From JAAZAI01 sp050942875 (lineage in GTDB: Bacteria; Verrucomicrobiota; Kiritimatiellia; RFP12; UBA3636), in assembly GCA_050942875.1 (NCBI GenBank), contig JBMNOD010000018.1, positions 1 to 51,056 of the forward strand: DNA of 51,056 bases. The letters are read 5' to 3'. A model generated the notes under the pieces. That model was not told the DNA's origin, ran no database searches, and was given only the letters and a program-made list of their open reading frames with translations. Both the position numbers and the translations under genes were made by a program. Positions 16,511 through 26,126 of this stretch are shown here, piece by piece. The first letter of the stretch is position 1; every line of letters begins with the position of its first letter.

Positions 16511-17701
16511 ATGGGCATGAAATCGAAACCAGAATTCAAGACTTTCGGAAAGGCGCTCCCGGATCTGTTCACGTGTGAAGACGGGACGGTCGTCCGCACG
16601 GCGGCCGACTGGCGGCGTCGGCGTGGGGAGCTCCGGCGCATTCTCGAGGAGCATTGCTTCGGGCGGATGCCGCCCGCACCCGATGCGCCGCCGCGCGTCA
16701 CGCAGGTCCAGCCGCCGCTCAGCCATCACGGCGCGCCTTCCGCGATGGGGCAGCGCCATGTGACGCGACCCTTCGCAGACAGCGACTATGGCATCGAGCT
16801 CGGCGTTTATACGCCGTGCTTGAAAGTGGCGCCGGGACCGCATCCGACGATTCTTTGCGGCGACGGCTGCTGGCAGCGCGTCACGCCGGAATACGTCGAG
16901 CTCGTCACGGGGCGCGGCTATGCGCTGTGCGTCTTCGACCGCACGACGACGGTGCCGGACTTCATGGCGCCCCGCGATGCGTCGGGCGCCTTCGTCGCCG
17001 GCGTCCGTCCGGCGCGCGAGAGCGTGCTGGAGCGGCGCCATCCCGATCTTGGCTTTGGCGCCATCGCCGCGTGGGCCTGGGGTTTCAGCCGGGCGATGGA
17101 CGCGATCGAGCGGATTCCCGCGCTCGACGCGTCGCGCGTGGCGGTGTGCGGACACTCCCGCGGCGGCAAGGCGTCGCTGCTTGCGGGCGCGTTCGACGAG
17201 CGCTTCGCCCTCGTCTTCACGAACGGCTCGGGCTCCGGCGGCTCCGGGAGCTGGCTCTTCCAGGCGCGGGGCGCCGAGCCGCTGAAGTGGATCGTGGAAA
17301 CATTCCCGACGTGGTTCTGCACGCGTTTCGCCGACTATGCGGACGCCGAGGGGGATCTGCCCTTCGACAGCCACTTCCTCAAGGCGATGTGCGCGCCGCG
17401 TCCGGTCGTTTCGTCCGAGGGCCTCGACGACTTGTGGGCGAATCCGGCCGGCGCGTGCGTGACGCATGCGGCGGCGCGGAAGGTGTATGAATTCCTCGGC
17501 GGAAAGCCCGAGCATGCCGCGATGCACTTCCGCAACGGCGGCCACGGCCATTTCATCCCCGACTGGACGGCGATGCTGGACTATTGCGACCTGCACTATT
17601 TCGGCAAGCCGATCCCCTGGGATCCGCTTTACACCCCTTACGAGTCATGTGGCGCAGGCGAACTCGCCGGGCTTGTCGATTGTGAAACGGACAAGCCGTA
17701 A
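16511..17701 (+). CDS. CE15-like alpha/beta hydrolase (glucuronoyl esterase-type)
   Basis: 396 residues, alpha/beta hydrolase fold. The nucleophile elbow GHSRGGK carries Ser216. Downstream, FDSHFLKAMCAPRPVV, EGLDDLWANPAGACVTHAAA and the catalytic-His block NGGHGHFIPDW (His345) follow the pattern of carbohydrate esterase family 15 and its relatives. The CE15 nucleophile motif is usually GCSRxGK, so His replaces Cys here. No signal peptide is visible, so it may be cytoplasmic or not a true glucuronoyl esterase. It is divergent from nothing nearby and convergent with the beta-propeller gene. Confidence 0.78.
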   Translation: MGMKSKPEFKTFGKALPDLFTCEDGTVVRTAADWRRRRGELRRILEEHCFGRMPPAPDAPPRVTQVQPPLSHHGAPSAMGQRHVTRPFADSDYGIELGVYTPCLKVAPGPHPTILCGDGCWQRVTPEYVELVTGRGYALCVFDRTTTVPDFMAPRDASGAFVAGVRPARESVLERRHPDLGFGAIAAWAWGFSRAMDAIERIPALDASRVAVCGHSRGGKASLLAGAFDERFALVFTNGSGSGGSGSWLFQARGAEPLKWIVETFPTWFCTRFADYADAEGDLPFDSHFLKAMCAPRPVVSSEGLDDLWANPAGACVTHAAARKVYEFLGGKPEHAAMHFRNGGHGHFIPDWTAMLDYCDLHYFGKPIPWDPLYTPYESCGAGELAGLVDCETDKP

Positions 17702-17709
17702 TCCGTCTT

Positions 17710-17727
17710 CCGCCGGAAATCCGGCGG
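17710..17727. other. Perfect hairpin after the CE15-like gene
   Basis: CCGCCGGA (17710-17717) and TCCGGCGG (17720-17727) form an 8-bp inverted repeat 9 bases after the stop codon. No T-run follows, so intrinsic termination is uncertain; it could also be one more GC-rich repeat. The rest of the 17702-17895 spacer holds nothing recognised. Confidence 0.35.
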
Positions 17728-17895
17728 CGACGGCGACGGGCAGGTTCCACTTTGCATCAAGACAGCCGGACATCCGTTTTTCCGCGAAGACAAACGACGT
17801 GGACTCCGCGGCGCCTCCCGCGAGGTGGCAATCCGTGCCAGAGGGGGGCGTTGGGTCGCAGGATGGCGTGCGGGGCGTGGAGCCTCTTGTCTGGT

Positions 17896-19098
17896 TCAAA
17901 CTGTCAATGGCGACACGTCGAGCGCGTAGATGCGCCGATGGCCGTCGTGAATGCTGTCGACGGTCAGGACGCGGCCGTCGGAAGACCATCGCGGGTGGAG
18001 GTCGCAGCGGACATCGACGAGGTCGTTTCCGGCTTGATGCCGGAAGCGTCCGACTTCCGTGAGCGCGCCGTCGGAAACACGCACGAGCGACAGACGCTGG
18101 ACGCCGTCGATCGAGTAGGTGTCCGCCGCCATCCAGCGCCCGTCCGGGGAGAACACCGTGTGCCCCATCGGGCCCATGCCCTTCGAAATCCGGTTTGCCT
18201 GGAAGCGCTGCCTCGTGCTGTCGAAAACGACATATTCGTATCCTCTTCCGCACCAGTTCGCGTCAATCAGAATCTCGCCGGGCGCGCGCCCCCAGATCTG
18301 ATGCGAGATGGCCGATTCGCGCCAAAGCGTGTGCGGCAGCGGGCAAGCCAGCTCGCCGCCGTCCACCCGCATGGTGAACATGTACGTATGCCAGGGCCAT
18401 GGGCTTGCCGGGTTGGCGCACGTTCGGAACAGCACCATGACGCGGGAGCCGTCGCAGTTGAAGATCGCATGGTTGAGCCAGATGCAGTCGGCGCCCTGTT
18501 CGAGGTCGTAGGGCAGGGGATGCGCTTCGATCAGGGCGCGGTAGCTGGCGACGAGCCGGGTCTTCCCCGTCTCGAGATCGAGAATCCACAGGCCGTCGTT
18601 GTCGAGGTCTGGAGGCGCGCCCTTGAACGTCGCCCGTGCGTAGCTGTAGCCGCGTCGCGGGATCCGGCTGAAGTCCAAGGCGGCGGCCAGGCGCCCATCT
18701 GGCGACATGGCATAGACGGGGCGGTCGTACTGTCCGACGAGGCCGCGTGCGAGATCGTAAATGCGGGCGACAGGCTTCCACCGGCCGTTCGCCTCTTCGA
18801 TGAAGTCGTTGTAGATGAAGCAGCCCGGTCGTTGCGGGAGCCACAAGGTCATGGCGCCCTGCTGGTGGCACCACGCCTGCGTCGTCGCGAGTCGTTGGAA
18901 GCCGGGCCTGCCGCGTTCGACGATGCCGACTTCCGCGGTTTCGCCGGGTTCGGGGAGGCGGCTTTGCTGGGGAATCTGCAGCGCGAGATGGTGTTGCCCG
19001 GTGGCGTCCCAGGCGCAGCGGTCGTAGTATCCAAACATGAAATGCCCTTCGCCGGGCGTCAGGCATTGCCAATCGAAGGCGTCGCTTATCAATTTCAT
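17896..19098 (-). CDS. Beta-propeller (TolB-like repeat) protein
   Basis: 400 residues without a signal peptide. Repeated blade motifs are visible: FMFGYYDRCAWDATGQHH near 20, PVYAMSPDGRLAAALD near 130, WLNHAIFNCDGSRVMVLF near 205, GHTVFSPDGRWMAADTY near 305 and HPRWSSDGRVLTVDSIHDG near 370. The SPDG/D-G-R pattern marks TolB/WD40-like blades; oligogalacturonide lyases have a similar fold, but no catalytic set could be assigned. It follows the GH2 gene by 21 bases and is probably co-transcribed. Confidence 0.7.
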   Translation of the reverse strand: MKLISDAFDWQCLTPGEGHFMFGYYDRCAWDATGQHHLALQIPQQSRLPEPGETAEVGIVERGRPGFQRLATTQAWCHQQGAMTLWLPQRPGCFIYNDFIEEANGRWKPVARIYDLARGLVGQYDRPVYAMSPDGRLAAALDFSRIPRRGYSYARATFKGAPPDLDNDGLWILDLETGKTRLVASYRALIEAHPLPYDLEQGADCIWLNHAIFNCDGSRVMVLFRTCANPASPWPWHTYMFTMRVDGGELACPLPHTLWRESAISHQIWGRAPGEILIDANWCGRGYEYVVFDSTRQRFQANRISKGMGPMGHTVFSPDGRWMAADTYSIDGVQRLSLVRVSDGALTEVGRFRHQAGNDLVDVRCDLHPRWSSDGRVLTVDSIHDGHRRIYALDVSPLTV

Positions 19099-19119
19099 TT
19101 TCGCATGTTCGCCCTTCGT

Positions 19120-22100
19120 CTATGGGTTGTCGTGCCGCATTCCGCTCGGGGGGACGCCCTCGGCGTCGGCTTCCGCGCCGAAGTTCACAATTTGGAGGTT
19201 GGCGAATTCGTAGGTTCCGACCGCCGCCGAGCCGAGGCCAAGCGATATGACGCATTTCCCGACGTCGTAGTCCTTGTTGGCGCGGGCGCGGGCGTAGACT
19301 CGCCGCCATTGGGTCCCCTGGGCGTTGACCGGGACATCCGCGATCTTGTCCTGGGTCTGGCCGAAACGCAAGTTGAAATCCAGCACGCCATCCGGATCGA
19401 CGCAACGCACGTGGCAGACCGCCAGGAGCAGGTCGCCTTTCTTGATGGGCTTGATGTCGTTGCGCGTGAGCAATTGGATCTTCCAGCCTTTGCCGGGCGT
19501 CTCCGTGATGTCCACCCGAGTGACTTTGGCCTGTTTGGAGAAGAGACGATCGTCGGCGAGTTCGGTGGCCTTGGCCTGGCCCACGTGGATTTCCAACTCC
19601 GTTTTCCCGCTGCCGGCGAGCTCGCCTCCCGCCGGGTAGTCCCCGAGATGGCGCGGTTGCTTCATCCGGAAGCTGAAGCTTCCTTCGTCCGCGGGATACG
19701 TCGAAGCGCCGTATGCGACGCGAAGCGCGCTCTTCTGCCCGAGGTTGATTTCGGCATGTGGAACGGCCGCCTCCAGGATGCTCTTGCCATCCGCCATCCG
19801 CCATTTGCCGCTGCCTGCCGAAGGCCTGCCATCCACGGACACGGCCACCGTGCCATCGGGGTTCGGCGAGAGTTCGACGCGCATGGAACCGCAGTGGACG
19901 ACCAGCCGCTCCGGTTGGGCGGCCTCGACGGCCACGTAGAGGTTTTTGGCGTCCTCCATGCTGTGGAACAGCGCGCCGTCGCCGATTTTCAGCGCCATGG
20001 CATGCCGCCAGTTGTGCAGCGTCTGGTCGCCATCGAAGCGCCACTCGGCCAGATCGCCGTCAAGCGCGACGTCGCCCGCTCCGATGACATAGTAGTCCTG
20101 CACGCGTCGGGGCGTCTCCAGGGCGAAGGGGAGGTCGAGCCAGCGCGCGATCGACAACGCCGTTGCAATCACATGGCTTTCGCCCGCCGCGAACCCGCAA
20201 ACCCAGCGGTCGGCTTCGTCCTTCTTGTAGTACGCCATCACGGGCAGGGCCGATTTCGGCGCATAGACGCGCATCCGGATGCTGGTCTTGCGGCCGAACA
20301 CGGCGCGTTCCGCGTCTTGCAGCCAGACAACGGGAACGGGATGCTTGAACCCGCCCTCCTTGTTGATCGTGCCGTCCACGATGGGGAAGAAGTTCGCCGC
20401 GGCGAGATCGCCCAGTCCCGGCACGGCTGGAGAGACTGCAAACGAGATGAACCCCGCCGTGGGGATCACCCGAAGCTTCTTGCCGTCGATTTCGCCGTCC
20501 GAGGCGCCATAGACGAGCACGCGGCGCGCGGCGTTGAGACGCGCGTCCTTTTCGTAGGCGGCGGCGCTGGCCACCGCCAGGCTTGCGACGGTTGGATCGT
20601 CCGTCATCTTGAAGCCGTAGGCGGCAAGGGCGGCGCGGGTGGCGTCGTCGTCCGTGAAGATCGTGCCGTCCGCAGGCGCCGGACGGGGCTCGACCGCCAG
20701 ATCGATCAGGCGCTGGAGGATGGGCATGGCCCGCCCGTCGTGCAGAAGATGTTTCTCCAACGGCATCTGGCAGAAGATGTAGTTGCCGTCTGCCAGCGCG
20801 TAGCGCAGGCAGGGGACATGGTGCGGGCGACGCCCGCCAAACAAGATGGTGACATTGGGGGGGGTGAGGCCGTTGTGCATCGGCACGGCGTAGGTGTCGA
20901 AATACGAGGCGTCGGTGCCGCCGGGGTTGTCGTAGTCCTGGACGCCGCGATCATGGAGCGCGCGGTCGTAGGCGGGCGCGTAGAGTCCTGCGGAAACGAA
21001 GCGCTCCTCTGTGCCGGGCTGGCCCTTTGCGCGGATGAAGTCCATGCCCAGAAACTCGGAGAATTCCGCCGTGTCCTGGCGCAGCACGATCACGGCGCCG
21101 CGCTTGCGGTCGAGGAGGGTTTGAAGTTTGCCGGGTTCGGTGACGGCGTTTTCGCACACCAGCAGCACCCCGTCGGCGCATGGGGTCAGATCCGCGAGCG
21201 TCTTGACCTCGTATCCTGCTTTTGCGAGGGCGTCTTTCATCGCGGGAGAACCGCCATGCAGCCAGATGCGGGCGCCATCGCCCTTCGCCGGTGCGACGAC
21301 GGTGCAGGGCTTCTCGTTGACGTACTCCTTGTCGCCATAAACGACCTTGGCGGCGAGGGTGCCGGAGGATGCGTCGGCCGGGATCGGCACCGCGACATCC
21401 CGCCATTGGCCGGGATTCAGGGCGAGCCGCACGCGGTGCAGCTCGCGGTCGTCGAGCGTCACGGAGACTTTGGCGTCGATGGACGCCAGCGAATCGTTTG
21501 CGACGCGCAGCGTGCGCAGCGCGGCGCTCCCCGCCTTGAAATGGTGGCTGCGTTCGCGCCACAGCGCCGCGACGGGTGCGAAGACGCGGTTGGCCATGGC
21601 GACGAAGGCGGGGTCCACCTGCGCGTCGATGTCGGCGTAGGGATTGACGATGTAGCTGTCGTACAGCCGTTTCGGGTTGAAGGATTCCGGCGCGAAGTCC
21701 GTTCCCTCCGGAATTTTCGATTCCAGCGTGAACGCGTCTTCGATGCTGTAGAACGGGAAGATGCCGGTGGCGTCGGACAGGCGATATTCGGCGAGCCGGT
21801 CTTCGAAGGTCTTGATGTAGGTGGCGTTGAGACCTTTTTCATCGCCCACCCAACGAGGCGCTTCGAGGTCTTTCGGGGAGAGGAACTCGCCGAAGATCAC
21901 GGGTTTCTCGACGCGCGCCGGGAGGCTGCGGTGACCGCGGGCGTTGCTGTAGTAGCCGGTATGCAGGTGGCAGGTTTCGCCGCGGTCGTCGAACGGCCCG
22001 CTGGCGGATTGCTGCACGATGCGCGTGGGGTCGAGCTTTCGCGCGATGTCGTCGAACTTCCGCCAGAAGTCGGAGAAGCCCGGGCTGCCCGCGATGTACT

Positions 22101-23988
22101 CGTTGGCCGTGTCCCAGATGATGGTCGAGGGGCTGTTGCGGTCGCGGCCGATCCATTCGCCGAACTCCCGCTCCAAGTTGGCAAGCGTGTCGTTGCCGCC
22201 GCGGTAGTTGAGGTCGCGCGCCGACGTCCAGACGCCGCTTTGATTGATGACGAGCATGCCGGCGCGGTCGGCCGCGCGGATCTGCGCCTCGAAGGCGGGG
22301 GTGTGGTGAAAGCGCAGCGCGTTGATGTGGAACTTCTCGCGCAGGATGCGGAAGTAGCGGTAGCTGAAGTCTTCGTCGGCGCGGCAGAATGCGGCGTTGC
22401 TCTGCTGCCCCACGGAGACGCCGAAGAGCCGCACGGGAATGCCGTTGACCAGGATTTTGCGTCCCTCGACCTTGACCTCGCGGAAGCCGAAGCGCTCCGC
22501 ATGCGCCTCGGCGAGGCGCGTCCCGGCGCGATGCAGGTCGAAGCGGATCTGGTACAAATGCGGCCGTTCATGGGACCACGGTGTTGGGTTCTCCCAGGCC
22601 GCCTCCCATTTCAGCGACGCGGCTGCGGGCTTTCGGGGCAGGGTCAGGACCGTGCCTCCGTCCGCGTCAACGACGACGGGCTCGATTTCGACGTCGGGTG
22701 GCTGGGCCTTTGTGGTGCAGGACACGGCGAGTCTGCTGGGGGCCAGCGTGGTGACGATGCGCACGTTCTGGATGCCGACGGGCGTGTCGCGGTAGAGGCA
22801 GACGGGGGCGGCGATGCCGCCCGGGATGGGCTTGCTCCGGTAGGAGGAGCCGAGCTGGAACCACGAGACGCCGTCGGCGATGGCGTAGTCGCATTTCAGG
22901 ACGAACACGGAGACATTGACGCGTCCCGCCGAGATGTCGTCCGCCGCCAACGGAACTTCGAACGGGGTGTATCGGCCGGCATGGGTGGCGGCATGGCGCC
23001 CGTTGATGAAGACGGCGCCGAGGAAGTCCACGGCGCCGAACCTCAGCACGACAGGGCTGTCGCGCCAGGCTTCGGGGATGTCCACGTTGACGGAATACCA
23101 GAGCTTGCTCGCGTCGTGCCAGTCGGCCGGGGCCGGGGCGTAAGCCTCTCGAAGCGCAAAGGATCTCGAGAGCAGCGACGGCACGAAGAGACGGTTCTGC
23201 GCGATGGCTTCCGGGAGCGACGGCATGGGCAGAAACTGCCAGTCGCCGTTGAGCCAGATCGCCGGAAGGCCGTTGCGTTCGCCGAGGCGCGGGGCGATCG
23301 GCGGCACGTCCTTCATGGATGCGACGATGCGGTCGACAAGACGGATCTCAGGGTGTTTCGCGGCCAGGGCGGGGAGGGAGAAGTCGAACGGCTTGAACTT
23401 GGCGGCTTCGACGGGATCGGCCGGCGGCACGAGTTCCGGAGCCCGGCGCGCGTGGAGGGCGAGCGTGACCTCCCGCCCCGCCTTGAGCGCGATGCCCTGT
23501 TGCGTGGCGGGGCCGTTGTGCCAGACGCGGACGCAGCCTCGGCCCTGCCGGGCCAGTCCGCTGATCGTCAGCCACGACGCGCCTTGCCCCTCGACCTGCT
23601 GCTCCAGGATCCATCCGGTTTTGCTCGTGGGCTGCTGCTCGAAGTCTCCGTTGACGAGGGGCATTCCATCTGCGGACAGGGCGTCGTACAGCATCCAGAC
23701 CGGCTTTTCCAATCCGTCGAAGCGCGACTTCAGACGCAGCCGGATCGTGCAGTCGTGGCTTGGCGTGAAGCGCAACGTCCGGGCGGTCCACGCATCGCTT
23801 GCCGGGAACACCCATTGCAGCCGATCGGCGGGTTTTTCTCCGTCGGCCCTGGTCAGCACGGCGCCTTTGATGGAGGGGCGGATTTCGATGTCGACGCGGC
23901 CTTCCGGTCTCCCGGGAGGCGCCGCGGACAACGTCCCGGCGGCAGCGAAGGCGAGAGCCAGGGCCACAAGCGTTTTTTTCATGGGCAT
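19120..23988 (-). CDS. Large exported glycoside hydrolase family 2 protein
   Basis: 1622 residues from ATG 23988 (MPMKKTLVALALAFAAAGTL, signal peptide). Domains in order: a jelly-roll/CBM-like region (about 20-200); a GH2 sugar-binding domain (about 260-420, with VVLRFGAVDFLGAVFING); an Ig-like domain; a TIM-barrel catalytic domain with acid/base E630 in WDTANEY and nucleophile E701 in VIFGEF; a region resembling a glutaminase-like fold (about 930-1100); a CBM9-like domain (about 1295-1470, from GDVALDGDLAEW); and a C-terminal beta-sandwich. Both catalytic acids are intact. Usual GH2 enzymes are 600-1100 residues. The specificity is unknown. The repeat-rich exported protein is encoded 14 bases upstream. 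Confidence 0.85.
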   Translation of the reverse strand: MPMKKTLVALALAFAAAGTLSAAPPGRPEGRVDIEIRPSIKGAVLTRADGEKPADRLQWVFPASDAWTARTLRFTPSHDCTIRLRLKSRFDGLEKPVWMLYDALSADGMPLVNGDFEQQPTSKTGWILEQQVEGQGASWLTISGLARQGRGCVRVWHNGPATQQGIALKAGREVTLALHARRAPELVPPADPVEAAKFKPFDFSLPALAAKHPEIRLVDRIVASMKDVPPIAPRLGERNGLPAIWLNGDWQFLPMPSLPEAIAQNRLFVPSLLSRSFALREAYAPAPADWHDASKLWYSVNVDIPEAWRDSPVVLRFGAVDFLGAVFINGRHAATHAGRYTPFEVPLAADDISAGRVNVSVFVLKCDYAIADGVSWFQLGSSYRSKPIPGGIAAPVCLYRDTPVGIQNVRIVTTLAPSRLAVSCTTKAQPPDVEIEPVVVDADGGTVLTLPRKPAAASLKWEAAWENPTPWSHERPHLYQIRFDLHRAGTRLAEAHAERFGFREVKVEGRKILVNGIPVRLFGVSVGQQSNAAFCRADEDFSYRYFRILREKFHINALRFHHTPAFEAQIRAADRAGMLVINQSGVWTSARDLNYRGGNDTLANLEREFGEWIGRDRNSPSTIIWDTANEYIAGSPGFSDFWRKFDDIARKLDPTRIVQQSASGPFDDRGETCHLHTGYYSNARGHRSLPARVEKPVIFGEFLSPKDLEAPRWVGDEKGLNATYIKTFEDRLAEYRLSDATGIFPFYSIEDAFTLESKIPEGTDFAPESFNPKRLYDSYIVNPYADIDAQVDPAFVAMANRVFAPVAALWRERSHHFKAGSAALRTLRVANDSLASIDAKVSVTLDDRELHRVRLALNPGQWRDVAVPIPADASSGTLAAKVVYGDKEYVNEKPCTVVAPAKGDGARIWLHGGSPAMKDALAKAGYEVKTLADLTPCADGVLLVCENAVTEPGKLQTLLDRKRGAVIVLRQDTAEFSEFLGMDFIRAKGQPGTEERFVSAGLYAPAYDRALHDRGVQDYDNPGGTDASYFDTYAVPMHNGLTPPNVTILFGGRRPHHVPCLRYALADGNYIFCQMPLEKHLLHDGRAMPILQRLIDLAVEPRPAPADGTIFTDDDATRAALAAYGFKMTDDPTVASLAVASAAAYEKDARLNAARRVLVYGASDGEIDGKKLRVIPTAGFISFAVSPAVPGLGDLAAANFFPIVDGTINKEGGFKHPVPVVWLQDAERAVFGRKTSIRMRVYAPKSALPVMAYYKKDEADRWVCGFAAGESHVIATALSIARWLDLPFALETPRRVQDYYVIGAGDVALDGDLAEWRFDGDQTLHNWRHAMALKIGDGALFHSMEDAKNLYVAVEAAQPERLVVHCGSMRVELSPNPDGTVAVSVDGRPSAGSGKWRMADGKSILEAAVPHAEINLGQKSALRVAYGASTYPADEGSFSFRMKQPRHLGDYPAGGELAGSGKTELEIHVGQAKATELADDRLFSKQAKVTRVDITETPGKGWKIQLLTRNDIKPIKKGDLLLAVCHVRCVDPDGVLDFNLRFGQTQDKIADVPVNAQGTQWRRVYARARANKDYDVGKCVISLGLGSAAVGTYEFANLQIVNFGAEADAEGVPPSGMRHDNP

Positions 23989-24002
23989 GTTCCGAAGTAG
24001 GA

Positions 24003-25700
24003 TTAATTGATCCAGATGACGGTGCCCGGCGGCGGCTCGTGTTTCAGCCACAGTTGCGTATTGTTTTCCCGCAGGGCGTAGCGGGTCATGGTTGTGCTGC
24101 CGGAGACGGTGAGCGTTCCCGGGATGGCGATGCCGCCGTCAGCCTCCAAAATCTTGTATTCGAGTCCTGTCGATTCGACGAGGTCCCGCACGACGAGGTT
24201 CACGTCGTCGTCCGCCGTGGCGCCCAGCGCAACCGCGCCCTTCACGACGAGGAGGTCGGCGGCGGCGCTGCCGACGTCGATGGCCAGCACGGCATTGTCG
24301 GCGAAGCCGACGGTTGCGGCTTGCGCGGCGCCGCCGATCGTCAGCGTGCCGATCAGGGAGCCGGCATCATCCACCGAACCCGGCGCAATCGCACCGGAAC
24401 CGGCCACCGCGACGTCGGCGAACACGGTGCCGCCATCGCCGCCCAGCGTTCCGCCTGCATTGACGGACACGGCGTCGTCGCCGGTCTCGGTCGTGCCGAT
24501 GGAGCCGCCGTCGATCAGCAGGTTGCCGCCGGAAATCGAACTCGGGCCCGTGAATGCGTTTGCGCCCGTCAGCGCCCACGTGGCGTCGTTGGTTTTGGTG
24601 ATTCCGCCTGCTCCGCAGATGGTGCCGGCCATGGTGTTGATGCCGGTTGCCAGCGCGCCGCCGAGGACAAGTCCGCCGCCCAGATCGTGCGTCGATCCCG
24701 ACAACGCGACATTGGCGGAATCCGCATCGATGCGGCTGGGCTTGCTGGCGAACGTGTTGGTGTAGCCCCCGGTGAGTTCGAGGCTGTAGCCGTTGTCGCC
24801 GGTGATGGACAACGTCTTGATACGATCCTGCCCGCTGACGGTAATCGGGCCGCCGAGAATGAGCCGATGCCCGGTTTCGCCATCGGCCGTGTTCCGGTCG
24901 ACGTTGATGGTCGCTCCCCCTGATGTGCTCATTGCATTGACGACGATGCCTGCCGAGGAGAACGTGGCGTTGTCCGTGTCATGGCGGAGCCGCAACGTGG
25001 ATGTGCCGTTTATGGAAAGGGCTGCGTTTTGCGCTGCAAGCTCGTTTTTCAGGGTCAGAAGCCTGAATCCCGAAATCGTCCCGCTTAGCGTATTGGCGCC
25101 GCCCAGGACCAGTCCGAATCCGCCATACGCCACGGTTCCCGGAGATCCGACGGTGAAGCCCTGGGTGCCGGCGAGCGGGGCGTTGATCGTGACGCCGATG
25201 TTGTAGTTGTTTTGAGCGAATCGGTAGCCGATATGGATTTGAGGCGTGGCGTCTTCACGCGCCAGCGTCAACACGCTGCCGCCGGAGGCGTTGAGCGTGA
25301 AACTGCCCTTGGCGGTGAGATTGTAGGAGGAGGAGCCATCCCAGTTGTACCAGAGGCGGCCGACGGTGCGATTGCTGTCGAGCGTGATGGAGTTCCCGGT
25401 CATCGACTGAACCCGGGCCGTGACATTGGTTCCATCGAGAAGATCCACGTCGTCCGGAACGTCGCCAACGCCGTCGGGAGGCACGGTCCGGTCCCACCAT
25501 CCCGGGGTCTTGCTTCCGGTGTTGGCCGGGTCGGTCTGGCTCCAGCTTCCGCTGGCGTTTCCGCCCCAGAAGCAGATGAAATCCTCCACGGCGAAGGCCT
25601 GGCCTCCAAGGGCCAGCGCCAGTCCCGCCGCGACGGCTGCCTTCATGAATCCCCGCATCGTTCCCTTGCCTGGGGAACGCCTGTTCGTCTTGTTGGCCAT
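24003..25700 (-). CDS. Autotransporter-associated beta-strand repeat protein, no barrel
   Basis: 565 residues. A long signal peptide (FMKAAVAAGLALALGGQAFA|VEDF) precedes Gly/Ser/Thr/Asn-rich beta-helix sequence with repeats such as GGFGLVLGGANTLSGTISG and TWALTGANAFTGPSSISGG, followed by LGGDGGTVFADVAVAGSGAIAPGS. This pattern is found in large surface proteins of PVC bacteria. There is no C-terminal autotransporter barrel and no recognisable PEP-CTERM; the protein ends VIWIN. AAGGAGAAA precedes the ATG. It is first gene of the operon with the GH2 enzyme, so it may be secreted with it and bind polysaccharide; this is inference. Confidence 0.75.
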   Translation of the reverse strand: MANKTNRRSPGKGTMRGFMKAAVAAGLALALGGQAFAVEDFICFWGGNASGSWSQTDPANTGSKTPGWWDRTVPPDGVGDVPDDVDLLDGTNVTARVQSMTGNSITLDSNRTVGRLWYNWDGSSSYNLTAKGSFTLNASGGSVLTLAREDATPQIHIGYRFAQNNYNIGVTINAPLAGTQGFTVGSPGTVAYGGFGLVLGGANTLSGTISGFRLLTLKNELAAQNAALSINGTSTLRLRHDTDNATFSSAGIVVNAMSTSGGATINVDRNTADGETGHRLILGGPITVSGQDRIKTLSITGDNGYSLELTGGYTNTFASKPSRIDADSANVALSGSTHDLGGGLVLGGALATGINTMAGTICGAGGITKTNDATWALTGANAFTGPSSISGGNLLIDGGSIGTTETGDDAVSVNAGGTLGGDGGTVFADVAVAGSGAIAPGSVDDAGSLIGTLTIGGAAQAATVGFADNAVLAIDVGSAAADLLVVKGAVALGATADDDVNLVVRDLVESTGLEYKILEADGGIAIPGTLTVSGSTTMTRYALRENNTQLWLKHEPPPGTVIWIN

Positions 25701-25829
25701 GGATCAATTTCTCCTTGTTGCGGCCTCGTTGTTTAGATGCCGAGTTGTCTATTTCGGTACCGCCGCAACAGACCGGGTCAGGATTGACGGGGCGAATTGA
25801 AAGCGGTTGCGAATTCAATTTCAATTTCA

Positions 25830-25865
25830 CCTTGACGTTACATCAGAACTCGGAAAAAGTCAAGG
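25830..25865 (-). promoter_or_regulatory. Promoter and inverted repeat upstream of the GH2 cluster
   Basis: On the minus strand TTGACT (25858-25863), 17 bases, TAACGT (25835-25840). The promoter is bracketed by a perfect 7-bp inverted repeat, CCTTGAC (25830-25836) and GTCAAGG (25859-25865), which overlaps both hexamers and could be an operator. The predicted leader to ATG 25700 is about 130 bases and includes TTGAAA direct repeats. Confidence 0.45.
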
Positions 25866-26126
25866 CTGCGCTCGGGGTCTGTCCCCTGAGGGGCGCAAGG
25901 AAGGCGTTTGGTTTTGGATGGGATTGCAAGATTGACAGGATTCGGCTTGTTCTTGGGGGCGGCGAAGTTTGCGGCAAGACGACAAAGCGGACTTGCGGGG
26001 GCAGCCGTTCGTTTCGCTTGTTTCGTCCGCTTCGCTGTGCCATAATGGGTGCGCTTTGTATGAAGGGCGTGCGCGTGCCGTCGGCCGGCGGGCGGGTGCG
26101 TTGCGCTTAAATGAGGAGAGGAGGAG
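25866..26126. other. Repeat-bearing spacer
   Basis: No gene is seen. It contains a GGGGTCTGTCCCC hairpin (about 25875-25887) related to those at 27126-27187, and a 33-base block starting AAGATTGACAGGATTCGG (from 25929) that recurs at 28021-28053. A strong Shine-Dalgarno run (GAGGAGAGGAGGAG) ends the spacer just before the next gene. Confidence 0.6.

Noticed and set aside
17645..17895. A possible minus-strand coding extension between the beta-propeller and CE15-like genes
   Set aside because: The translated segment looks moderately protein-like, but there is no start codon outside the neighbouring gene, no ribosome-binding site and no recognised motif.
17752..24000. A 2082-codon open frame on the plus strand through the esterase spacer, beta-propeller gene and GH2 gene
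   Set aside because: It is antisense to two well-supported genes and crosses their boundaries. Its composition (runs of Gly, Val, Ala, Asp, Arg) is what GC-rich codon use produces on the opposite strand. It has no start signal or family match.
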